Below are positions 1-5,027 of a stretch of DNA of 5,194 nt, piece by piece. The notes beneath the pieces are model-generated. The model saw only the letters and a program-made list of their open reading frames with translations. It had not been told where the DNA came from and ran no database searches. A program made the position numbers and the translations under genes. Origin of the DNA: an uncultured Planctomycetota bacterium (GTDB lineage Bacteria; Planctomycetota; Planctomycetia; Pirellulales; Thermoguttaceae); the NCBI GenBank assembly GCA_902797455.1, contig CADBTE010000087.1:1-5194 (forward strand), given 5' to 3'. The first letter of the stretch is position 1, and each line of letters starts with the position of its first letter.

Positions 1-69
1 ACCAGCGTGACCGCCGGGGGAGTTCCCCAGACGAAAACCCAAGAGGATGCCGAGCGTGTACTTCTTTGA
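1..69 (+). CDS. Possible 3' end of an upstream gene (partial)
   Basis: Frame 1 is open from the window edge to a TGA at 67-69. It encodes 22 residues, beginning TSVTAGG and ending ERVLL. If real, it overlaps the next gene's start by about 14 bases, which would suggest an operon with translational coupling. The next gene's ribosome-binding site would then lie inside this frame. The fragment is too short to assign a family. The alternative is that 1-46 is intergenic and the frame is open by chance. Confidence 0.3.
   Translation, partial: TSVTAGGVPQTKTQEDAERVLL
41..46 (+). promoter_or_regulatory. Ribosome-binding site deciding the start of the membrane protein gene
   Basis: AAGAGG directly abuts the ATG at 47, which is too close for that ATG to be used efficiently. 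It sits 9 bases before the GTG at 56, a normal spacing. This favours GTG 56 as the start. Confidence 0.55.
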
Positions 70-715
70 TCTGGCGGTGGTCATTTTTCCCCTGAGCCTC
101 TATTTCGGATTCTTGGCGCTGGCGCACCGCGCGGCGATGCCGCTGAGCGCGCAGTTGGATCTCGGCTTCCTCGGCCTCGGCCTGGGAGGGCTGGTTTTTT
201 TGGGGCCGCTGCATCTTTTTGTCCCGCTCAGCTCCCTGGCGGTGAAGGGATGGACGACCTGGCTGATGGTTCTGTCGCTTTACTGGCTGCTGGTCGTCTT
301 CATCGGGAGCATGTGGGCCAAGCGGATGGTCGTCTACGGCGTCGCGCCGCAGGACGCGCGCCGGCTGCTGGCCGAGGCCGCCAAGCGGTTCACCCCCCCG
401 GCGGACCTTGTTCGCGACGACATCATCTTTCTTTGTGACAGCGACGGAAAATCGCTGGGGCGCGTCGAGATGCGGACATCCTCGGTGGGGCGCTGCGCGA
501 CCCTGACGCTCTTCGCCAAAAACCCCACGCGGCAGACGGTCACGCAGTTTCAGTCGGTGGTGACCGAGGTCTTTCAGGAGGCCCCCAAAGACACGAGCCG
601 ATGGGCCAAGATCTGGTTCCCCCTGTTCCTTATGGGCCTCGCGGCCGAGGCGTGGCTTTTTTTGTTTCACCGTCACGAGATCTTCCAGGCCCTGCTGTTC
701 TATATCCGCGGGTAA
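56..715 (+). CDS. Four-helix integral membrane protein of unknown family
   Basis: I do not recognise a family. The protein is 219 residues from GTG 56, or 222 from ATG 47; residue numbers here use the longer form. Hydrophobic segments at about 6-28, 39-60 and 71-92 look like three membrane helices. A polar cytosol-like domain at about 93-185 follows; it is basic near its start (AKRM; ARRLLAEAAKR) and has a strand-rich middle. A fourth helix lies at about 188-208, followed by a short aromatic tail. No enzyme motif, cysteine pair or cleavable signal peptide is visible; the first helix looks like an uncleaved anchor. It lies on the same strand just upstream of a membrane-anchored PP2C phosphatase. 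A shared pathway is plausible but inferred only from proximity, because the phosphatase appears to have its own promoter. The start was chosen for spacing to AAGAGG at 41-46. The reading frame is convincing; the function is unknown. Confidence 0.85.
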   Translation: MYFFDLAVVIFPLSLYFGFLALAHRAAMPLSAQLDLGFLGLGLGGLVFLGPLHLFVPLSSLAVKGWTTWLMVLSLYWLLVVFIGSMWAKRMVVYGVAPQDARRLLAEAAKRFTPPADLVRDDIIFLCDSDGKSLGRVEMRTSSVGRCATLTLFAKNPTRQTVTQFQSVVTEVFQEAPKDTSRWAKIWFPLFLMGLAAEAWLFLFHRHEIFQALLFYIRG

Positions 716-722
716 ACCCGCG
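707..722 (+). repeat. Inverted repeat spanning the membrane protein stop codon
   Basis: CGCGGGTAAACCCGCG is a near-perfect palindrome. As RNA it gives a 6-bp G/C stem (707-712 with 717-722) with the loop UAAA. The stop codon at 713-715 sits in the loop. No T-run follows, so it is not a canonical intrinsic terminator. It could slow ribosomes, protect a 3' end or aid termination. Confidence 0.6.
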
Positions 723-750
723 CCGCCGAGCTGCCGGCACCGCGGATAAA

Positions 751-781
751 GGTATCATCCGAGACGGGTATCGTTTATAAT
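751..781 (+). promoter_or_regulatory. Candidate promoter for the PP2C phosphatase gene
   Basis: A perfect TATAAT -10 box lies at 776-781 in a locally AT-rich stretch upstream of the phosphatase gene. No good -35 box exists at 16-18 bases; the best is GTATCA at 752-757 (3 of 6). GGTATC occurs twice, at 751-756 and 767-772, 16 bases apart, so an activator site is possible. The -10 match is seen directly; its use is inferred. Confidence 0.5.
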
Positions 782-784
782 TCC

Positions 785-794
785 CCTGTACAGG
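785..794 (+). promoter_or_regulatory. 10-bp palindrome at the predicted transcription start (operator candidate)
   Basis: CCTGTACAGG is a perfect palindrome starting 3 bases after the TATAAT box, so it covers the expected +1 site. That is a typical place for a repressor dimer to block initiation. The core CTGTACAG resembles LexA-type half-sites without a spacer, but I do not claim a specific regulator. Confidence 0.35.
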
Positions 795-909
795 AAACCA
801 TTTTAGGATTAGATTAGACTAAAGAGTAGATTATCAGGGAGCCCGCCCCAAAGCCGTGTCGCGCCAGGGGCGAACAAACTTGCTTGGCGGAAAGAGCGTT
901 ATAGGGGTC

Positions 910-2223
910 ATGTCACAGACATCGGAAACGACACCTTGGTGGGGTCCGTTCCTGAGATTCGCCGCGAAGAGCGATATCGGGATGCGCCGGACGAACAACC
1001 AAGATTCTCATTACGAAGTCCCCGCCGCCAGCAGCCGGAATTGGCAGACCAACGGACATCTTTTCATCGTCGCCGACGGGATGGGGGCGCACGCCGCGGG
1101 GGAATACGCCAGCGGTCTGGCGACCGAGACGATCGCCCAAAGTTACCTGCGCCGAAGCGGCGAGACGCCGCACGACGCGATTAAAAACGCCATCTTGGAG
1201 GCGCACGCGCTGATCCGGCAAAAAGGGTCGGAAGACGCGGCTTTTCACGATATGGGGACGACCGCCGACGTTCTTTTGCTTCTCCCCGAGGGGGCATTGA
1301 TAGGGCATGTCGGCGACAGCCGCGTCTACCGTCTTCGCGATCACGTCTACGAGCAGCTTACCTTCGACCATTCGCTTCTTTGGGAGATCACCCGCTCGGG
1401 GCGCATCTCGAAAGAAAAGTATCCCAGTCCGATCCCCAAAAACGTCATCACCCGCTCGCTCGGCCCGGTCCAGCGCCTGACGGTCGACCTTGAGGGCCCC
1501 TTCCCCATTCAGGCGGGAGACACCTTTTTGCTGTGCAGCGATGGTCTGTCGGGCCAGATCGAAGACGCCGAAATGGGGCAGATCCTTTCGCTCTTCTCTC
1601 CCGCCGAAGCGGCCGAGGCGCTGGTGAATATCGCCAATATGCGCGGCGGTCCCGACAACATCACCGTGATCATCGCCAATGTTCTGGGCCAGCCGGAGAT
1701 CGACGATTCGCGCCGGATTCAAAAGAAAGAGAAGCGCCGTCCGCTGAGCGCCGCCGGCCTGACGACGATCATCGCTTCCCTGACGCTGTGGTTTCTCTTT
1801 CTGGTTTTGGCCGTTACCCGCACCGGGTCGTTTCTCGGCATCGCGCTGTCGGCGCTGGCCGCGGCGGCGGCCAGCGCCGCGGCGCTGCGCGTCAACCGCA
1901 AGACCTTCTTCAGCCGGGCCAAGCCGCTGGCCACCACCCCTTTCGGCCGCGGTCCCTACGTTCGGGTCAACGCCGAGCCGACCCGCGAATTCGCCGAAAA
2001 GCTGATTGTCTCCGAGCAGGAGCTCTTCAAGGTGGTGGAACGCCGCAGCAGCGCGGTAAAAGACGACCCCGACGGCAAGTTCGCCGAGCTGCACCAGCGC
2101 TGTATCCAAGGCATGTCCAGCGGTCAATACGGCGAAGCGATCTTCGCCGTGGTGCGCGGCATCAATCTGCTGATGGCGAAGATCAAGGAAGACCTGCCGA
2201 AAACCGGGCCGAAAGCCGGTTAG
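910..2223 (+). CDS. Membrane-anchored PP2C/PPM-family Ser/Thr protein phosphatase
   Basis: It removes phosphate from Ser/Thr of target proteins using a two-metal (Mn/Mg) centre, as in PrpC, Stp and PstP. Counting from ATG 910 (437 residues), the motifs come in canonical order: DIGMRRTNNQDS at 22-33, VADGMGAHAAGE at 54-65, GTT at 116-118, VGDSRVYRLRD at 134-144, NVITRSLG at 178-185, LLCSDGL at 207-213 and GGPDNIT at 246-252. The expected metal-binding acids D32, D56, D211 and D249 are all present, so it should be active. Two hydrophobic segments follow at about 281-302 and 306-327, the second very Ala-rich. A helical, charged C-terminal region of about 110 residues (328-437) resembles no domain I know. 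Catalytic PP2Cs are usually about 240 residues, so the anchor and tail are additions. The start is uncertain: GTG 856 and TTG 880 (AGGGG 9 bases upstream, the best spacing) are in frame; ATG 910 begins just before the conserved domain. No partner kinase is in the window. Confidence 0.93.
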   Translation: MSQTSETTPWWGPFLRFAAKSDIGMRRTNNQDSHYEVPAASSRNWQTNGHLFIVADGMGAHAAGEYASGLATETIAQSYLRRSGETPHDAIKNAILEAHALIRQKGSEDAAFHDMGTTADVLLLLPEGALIGHVGDSRVYRLRDHVYEQLTFDHSLLWEITRSGRISKEKYPSPIPKNVITRSLGPVQRLTVDLEGPFPIQAGDTFLLCSDGLSGQIEDAEMGQILSLFSPAEAAEALVNIANMRGGPDNITVIIANVLGQPEIDDSRRIQKKEKRRPLSAAGLTTIIASLTLWFLFLVLAVTRTGSFLGIALSALAAAAASAAALRVNRKTFFSRAKPLATTPFGRGPYVRVNAEPTREFAEKLIVSEQELFKVVERRSSAVKDDPDGKFAELHQRCIQGMSSGQYGEAIFAVVRGINLLMAKIKEDLPKTGPKAG

Positions 2224-2230
2224 AAAACCG
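2217..2230 (+). repeat. Small hairpin across the phosphatase stop codon
   Basis: CGGTT at 2217-2221 pairs with AACCG at 2226-2230 around an AGAA loop. The TAG stop (2221-2223) lies at the stem-loop border. No T-run follows, so it is not a classic terminator. Confidence 0.4.
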
Positions 2231-2312
2231 TGTAAAGCACCTTCCTCCGGCAAAAACGCGGCCGCAGGTGGTTTGACCTTCCCCAAGAAATCTAATTAAA
2301 AAACAAGAATCT

Positions 2313-2342
2313 TTGTAAAACCCCTTGAGCGGTCCCTAATAT
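2313..2342 (+). promoter_or_regulatory. Weak distal promoter candidate upstream of the methylase-like gene
   Basis: TTGTAA at 2313-2318 (4 of 6) and TAATAT at 2337-2342 (4 of 6) are separated by 18 bases in an AT-rich island. A transcript from here would read through the large inverted repeat at 2356-2407. It is weaker than the promoter at 2406-2434. Confidence 0.3.
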
Positions 2343-2355
2343 TTAGTTAAGCAAT

Positions 2356-2407
2356 AAGGGGAGGGCAGTCAAGCGGCGCGCAAAGCCGCGGCAAACGCCC
2401 TCCCCTT
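2356..2407 (+). repeat. Long inverted repeat with nested inner hairpin beside the promoter
   Basis: AAGGGGAGGGC at 2356-2366 is perfectly complementary to GCCCTCCCCTT at 2397-2407. A nested stem pairs GCGGC at 2373-2377 with GCCGC at 2385-2389. No T-run follows on either strand, so it is not a plain intrinsic terminator. The right arm overlaps the -35 box at 2406-2411. The nonamer CCCCTTGAG occurs at 2321-2329 and again at 2402-2410, so AAGGGG could pair with either copy. It could be a DNA operator or an alternative-fold RNA element. Confidence 0.6.
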
Positions 2408-2434
2408 GAGACCCCGCAATATAAACGGTAGAAT
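2406..2434 (+). promoter_or_regulatory. Main promoter candidate for the methylase-like gene
   Basis: TTGAGA at 2406-2411 (5 of 6 to the -35 consensus) and TAGAAT at 2429-2434 (5 of 6 to the -10 consensus) have the optimal 17-base spacer. Start of transcription would be near 2441, giving a leader of roughly 130 bases before the ATG at 2570. This is the best sigma-70-type promoter in the window. Confidence 0.6.
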
Positions 2435-2453
2435 CATACCAGCGATATATTGC
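2416..2453 (+). promoter_or_regulatory. 8-bp inverted repeat bracketing the -10 box (operator candidate)
   Basis: GCAATATA at 2416-2423 is the exact reverse complement of TATATTGC at 2446-2453. Centres are 30 bases apart, about three helical turns. The -10 box at 2429-2434 and the predicted start site lie in or beside it, a layout suited to a repressor or autoregulator. No regulator gene of the small controller-protein type is seen nearby. Confidence 0.4.
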
Positions 2454-2460
2454 TTTTATA

Positions 2461-2537
2461 TGTTCCCCGGGCAAGGCCAATAAGGCCCTGTAATACCCAT
2501 GTATCAAACACGTTGGGGCCGATACACCCGAGGAACA
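2461..2537 (+). ncRNA. Structured 5' leader, possible three-way-junction RNA element
   Basis: The closing stem pairs TGTTCCCCGGG at 2461-2471 with CCCGAGGAACA at 2527-2537 (10 of 11 pairs, one C-A mismatch). Inside, GGCC at 2475-2478 can pair with GGCC at 2484-2487 around AATAA. TGTATC at 2500-2505 pairs with GATACA at 2521-2526 around a 15-base loop and abuts the closing stem. This resembles a riboswitch or cis-regulatory leader, between the promoter and the ribosome-binding site at 2555-2560. I do not recognise it as a known class such as SAM, guanidine, fluoride or c-di-GMP. The pairings are seen; folding and function are inferred. Confidence 0.35.
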
Positions 2538-2554
2538 CGCTCCCGCGACTATAG

Positions 2555-2560
2555 AAGGAG
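2555..2560 (+). promoter_or_regulatory. Ribosome-binding site of the methylase-like gene
   Basis: AAGGAG lies 9 bases before the ATG at 2570 and fixes that start. It is 17 bases downstream of the leader's closing stem. Confidence 0.75.
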
Positions 2561-2569
2561 TGCGGAACA

Positions 2570-4690
2570 ATGGCTGAAGCGAACAATACTGATCAGAACC
2601 GGGAAACTCGTGAAATTCAGATGGAAACTTGGCGTACCTGCCGGGATGTATCGGAACTGATCCAGGGCCGGGAAAAAGCTCTGGACCGTTACGGAAGGGA
2701 AGTCGCCACCCTTTTTCTTCTCTACCTGGCGGCGAAGATGAAGGACAAGAATGGCGGGAAGCTTGTTGACAACGGCGGGGAGTCTGTTGACATCAGCGAG
2801 CCCAAGACATTTCTCCAGGAGTGCTTTAAACAGGAACTGCTGAAAAATGGGGACCTCCTCAACATCGTTGATGAGCTCTTCGACACAAAAGAATGGGAAA
2901 AAATCAAAAAGCAGTTCACTGAATACGCCCGGATGCGCACCGTTTCCCCTGAAGGGGTTGCTCGCGAGATTCTGGAGCGTTCCTTCTACATTTCCTCTTC
3001 TCCAATCCTCATCTCTCTGGTGAATAAGATATTGATGGAGGATATTCCTGAAGACCGTGACACGAGCATCCTCGATATCGGCAGTGGGGACGGAACGTTT
3101 CTGGCGACGCTGTCAGACCCTGCCGCAGACGGCCGGCGCCGCCGTCTGCGATATCTCGGTCTGGACAAAAACGAGATGATCCAAAAAGTCGCCAAAATTC
3201 GCGCGGAGGTTGTTACCCAAGATTTATCGCAGCGGGAAGCCCCCCTTTTTGGGGACATTGATTTCATCCCCGCCGACTGCCGCTGTCTGAGTGAAGAGCA
3301 GCAGACCCAATACCGATGCGATCGAGTCTTTGTCGATCTTGGGCGGGACGGGCGTCGTCCGTGGGACGACGAGGTTACCCCGGTGAGAAGAAGAACGGCG
3401 GAAGAGAAAGTTACCAGCTATACCGAGTTTAAAAACCTCAAGAACGACGTTAATCTGTCCCTGTTTGGAGAAAAAAAAGAAAGACTATATGAGTCCGAGT
3501 GGTACGCGGCACTGATAGCTATGAATCTCCTCAGCGAAAAAGAGGGGAACAAAGCGGTGATGACGATGTCGATCAGCGCGCTTTGCGGAGTGGCCCCCGC
3601 CGATACATTCTTCCGTCAAAATTTTGTGTATCTGGGGTGGGTTCAGCAGGTCATTCTTCTCCCCCGTCCGATGCAGCGGTTCTCCCGAGGCCGGGAATGT
3701 CTGGTCGTCTTTAGCCGGGGAAACAATGAGAACAAGGTTCGTATGATCGACGCCCGGAACTTTTACGAAGAATCGAGATGGGGAATCAGAACCGCTCCAG
3801 ATTTTGTTGAGAGGATCGCCGGTACCGACATCAAGGAGGGGATTTGCCGTGATGTCGCCAACGGAGAGATCAACGAAGATACCGATTACAGTCTCTATCC
3901 CGTCGAGTACCTGATGAGAGTGGAGGGGAAGAGCCTGAAGGATTTGGCCACCATCACGCGTGGGAAGGATCTCCCCCGGTCCAAACTGCGAAGACCGGAC
4001 GATACCCACCAAACGGAGGAAGACGCCGCGAAGCAGAGGGAAGGCCTTAGGAAGAATTACTATCTTTCGATCAGCGATATCGACAGCGGGTTCTTGGAGA
4101 TCACCGGTGAAACTATTCGTGTCCCGGGGGACGAAAATAGTCTAAAAGAAATGGGGATCGATCCGTCGAACGACTATCTCAAAGCCGGAGACCTTCTCCT
4201 GGGAAAGATGCTCGACGGGATTCGTTTCCGTCTTCTTCCTCAAGCCCGGGTGGCGGTGATCGAAGAAGAAGATCTCAAAGACGAAAACGGAAACGAACGA
4301 AGACTGATCGCCGGCTCGAACCTCTTTGTTTTCCGAAAACCGACCGGTCTTTTCGACAAAGAGGAGGACAAATTCCTCCCCTACTTCATCAAGGCGTTTC
4401 TCGAAAGCGACGCCTGCCGCGGCCAGCTGGAGTTAGCCGCCGCCGGATCGGCACTGTCGAGCATCAGCATCGGCTCCTTGAAAAAGATTAAAGTTCCCGA
4501 ATCGATGCGCGATCGCGACGAGAAGCGCAACGAAGACTATGCCGAAATGTACAAACAGCTGAGGGATCTTCGCAAAAGGCTTAAAACACTGACAGACGAG
4601 ACGAAAGGCAGGTTCGACAAAGACTTGGAGGAATCCCTGAAACCCCACGCCCCTGCCGTTCAGGATAACAAGGCCGATCAGGATAACTAA
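2570..4690 (+). CDS. HsdM-like N6-adenine DNA methylase fused to an HsdS-like recognition domain, catalytic motif altered
   Basis: The 706 residues divide into four parts. A helical N-terminal region (about 20-160) includes FYISSSP at 139-145, where HsdM-type enzymes have FYTP. A Rossmann methyltransferase core (about 165-400) has an SAM-binding motif I, ILDIGSGDGTFL at 167-178, an acidic position (D199 in YLGLDKN) and PADC at 234-237. The segment 326-384, with VILLPRPMQRF at 361-371 and CLVVFSRG at 377-384, matches the HsdM core's typical ending. A target-recognition-like domain follows (about 453-645): SLKDLATITRG, YYLSISDIDSGFLE, YLKAGDLLLGK and ISIGSLKKIKVP are typical of HsdS. The tail (650-695) is charged and helical, probably coiled coil. 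The catalytic (N/D)PP(Y/F) motif, expected after CDRVFV, reads DLGR at 256-259, so base methylation is doubtful. No PD-(D/E)xK nuclease motif is obvious and no restriction subunit is near. Codon use is less GC-biased than in the two upstream genes, hinting at transfer. Alternatives are a degenerate orphan methylase or a DNA-binding SAM sensor. Confidence 0.88.
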   Translation: MAEANNTDQNRETREIQMETWRTCRDVSELIQGREKALDRYGREVATLFLLYLAAKMKDKNGGKLVDNGGESVDISEPKTFLQECFKQELLKNGDLLNIVDELFDTKEWEKIKKQFTEYARMRTVSPEGVAREILERSFYISSSPILISLVNKILMEDIPEDRDTSILDIGSGDGTFLATLSDPAADGRRRRLRYLGLDKNEMIQKVAKIRAEVVTQDLSQREAPLFGDIDFIPADCRCLSEEQQTQYRCDRVFVDLGRDGRRPWDDEVTPVRRRTAEEKVTSYTEFKNLKNDVNLSLFGEKKERLYESEWYAALIAMNLLSEKEGNKAVMTMSISALCGVAPADTFFRQNFVYLGWVQQVILLPRPMQRFSRGRECLVVFSRGNNENKVRMIDARNFYEESRWGIRTAPDFVERIAGTDIKEGICRDVANGEINEDTDYSLYPVEYLMRVEGKSLKDLATITRGKDLPRSKLRRPDDTHQTEEDAAKQREGLRKNYYLSISDIDSGFLEITGETIRVPGDENSLKEMGIDPSNDYLKAGDLLLGKMLDGIRFRLLPQARVAVIEEEDLKDENGNERRLIAGSNLFVFRKPTGLFDKEEDKFLPYFIKAFLESDACRGQLELAAAGSALSSISIGSLKKIKVPESMRDRDEKRNEDYAEMYKQLRDLRKRLKTLTDETKGRFDKDLEESLKPHAPAVQDNKADQDN
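3124..3150 (+). repeat. Perfect 10-bp intragenic hairpin in the methyltransferase core
   Basis: CGCAGACGGC at 3124-3133 is perfectly complementary to GCCGTCTGCG at 3141-3150, with loop CGGCGCC. It is much more GC-rich than the flanking coding sequence. It encodes the basic segment ADGRRRRLR between motif I and the next strand. It may be a small palindromic insertion that kept the frame, or an mRNA structure. Confidence 0.65.
3353..3371 (+). repeat. Perfect 8-bp intragenic hairpin next to the altered catalytic motif
   Basis: CGTCGTCC at 3353-3360 pairs perfectly with GGACGACG at 3364-3371 around GTG. It encodes RRPWDD, immediately after the position where the catalytic tetrapeptide should be. 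Confidence 0.6.
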
Positions 4691-4692
4691 AG

Positions 4693-4712
4693 GGCTTCTC
4701 CTCCGCGAAGCC
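4693..4712 (+). repeat. Hairpin just after the methylase-like gene stop
   Basis: GGCTTC at 4693-4698 pairs with GAAGCC at 4707-4712 around an 8-base loop, starting 3 bases after the TAA. No T-run follows. It may stabilise the mRNA end or assist termination. Confidence 0.4.
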
Positions 4713-4723
4713 GACCCTCAACA

Positions 4724-4753
4724 CTCCCCCGGGGGGAAGTCTCTCCGGGGGAG
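4724..4753 (+). terminator. Strong GC hairpin, possible terminator of the methylase-like gene
   Basis: CTCCCCCGG at 4724-4732 is perfectly complementary to CCGGGGGAG at 4745-4753 with a 12-base loop. It is followed by an A-run rather than T's; a T7 run comes only at 4777-4783. Intrinsic termination is therefore uncertain, though the stem is very stable. Confidence 0.4.
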
Positions 4754-4805
4754 GCAAAAAAACGAACTTTTCAGAATTTTTTTCGTCGAAACGCTCGGTA
4801 TCGGC

Positions 4806-4820
4806 CCTATCATAGATAGG
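4806..4820 (+). promoter_or_regulatory. Small palindrome overlapping a -10-like hexamer
   Basis: CCTATC at 4806-4811 and GATAGG at 4815-4820 form an inverted repeat around ATA. TATCAT at 4808-4813 matches 5 of 6 bases of a -10 box, but no -35 box is placed well. This could be an operator-promoter or chance. Confidence 0.2.
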
Positions 4821-4877
4821 TGGCGGCGCCGTTAAACCCTCAAACCCCCATCAAAAGCAAGGAAAAACCGCGAAACT

Positions 4878-4903
4878 CCCCCTTCCCCGCGGCGGAAAGG
4901 GGG
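4878..4903 (+). repeat. CCCCCTT/AAGGGGG hairpin
   Basis: CCCCCTT at 4878-4884 pairs with AAGGGGG at 4897-4903; two further G/C pairs are possible inside past a mismatch. CCGCG at 4868-4872 and CGCGG at 4888-4892 offer a competing stem, so the region could switch between folds. Confidence 0.4.
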
Positions 4904-4904
4904 C

Positions 4905-4928
4905 TCTGGAAAATTTCTCCGGATTTTT
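4905..4928 (+). terminator. Weak intrinsic terminator candidate
   Basis: TCTGGA at 4905-4910 pairs with TCCGGA at 4918-4923 (one G-U pair) around AAATTTC, and is followed directly by TTTTT at 4924-4928. The stem is short but the architecture is right. Confidence 0.35.
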
Positions 4929-4979
4929 GCTCGGGGGGGGGCTAGGCGGCAATTTACCTGTGTGATAAACTGTTGACCA

Positions 4980-5005
4980 TGGAGGGATGACCCTCCAGCG
5001 TTTTT
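4980..5005 (+). terminator. Intrinsic terminator or attenuator before the downstream frame
   Basis: TGGAGGG at 4980-4986 pairs perfectly with CCCTCCA at 4991-4997 around the tetraloop ATGA. GCG and then TTTTT at 5001-5005 follow. This is the best rho-independent terminator in the window, on the + strand. It ends only 17 bases before the ribosome-binding site at 5023. It could end transcription from upstream or act as an attenuator for the next gene. Confidence 0.65.
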
Positions 5006-5022
5006 CCTGAGGTATCAGAAAC

Positions 5023-5027
5023 GGAGG
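5023..5027 (+). promoter_or_regulatory. Ribosome-binding site of the downstream partial frame
   Basis: GGAGG sits 5 bases before the GTG at 5033. The GTG at 5031 hits a stop after four codons (TAA 5043-5045), and a TTG at 5029 opens a competing frame only 1 base away from the GGAGG. Confidence 0.45.

Noticed and set aside
2238..2270. CACCT/AGGTG repeat after the phosphatase gene as a terminator
   Set aside because: The stem is only 5 bp with a long loop and no T-run follows.
1533..2276. Arg-rich + strand frame overlapping the phosphatase gene
   Set aside because: It is a frame-shifted shadow of the phosphatase with an Arg/Gln-rich, low-complexity translation.
913..2286. Long open frame on the minus strand opposite the phosphatase gene
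   Set aside because: It mirrors the GC-rich codon pattern of the phosphatase, whose PP2C motifs are unmistakable. Its translation shows no recognisable domain.
2343..2570. Minus-strand frame of 75 codons covering the promoter and leader
   Set aside because: It coincides with the promoter, inverted repeats and leader of the + strand gene. Its translation is not family-like and no ribosome-binding site was convincing.
3485..4012. Minus-strand open frame within the methylase-like gene
   Set aside because: It lies wholly inside a well-supported gene and has no recognisable motif.
4334..4355. CGAAAA/TTTTCG repeat with inner GACCGGTC palindrome
   Set aside because: The two parts do not form one continuous stem and the site is inside coding sequence; likely chance.
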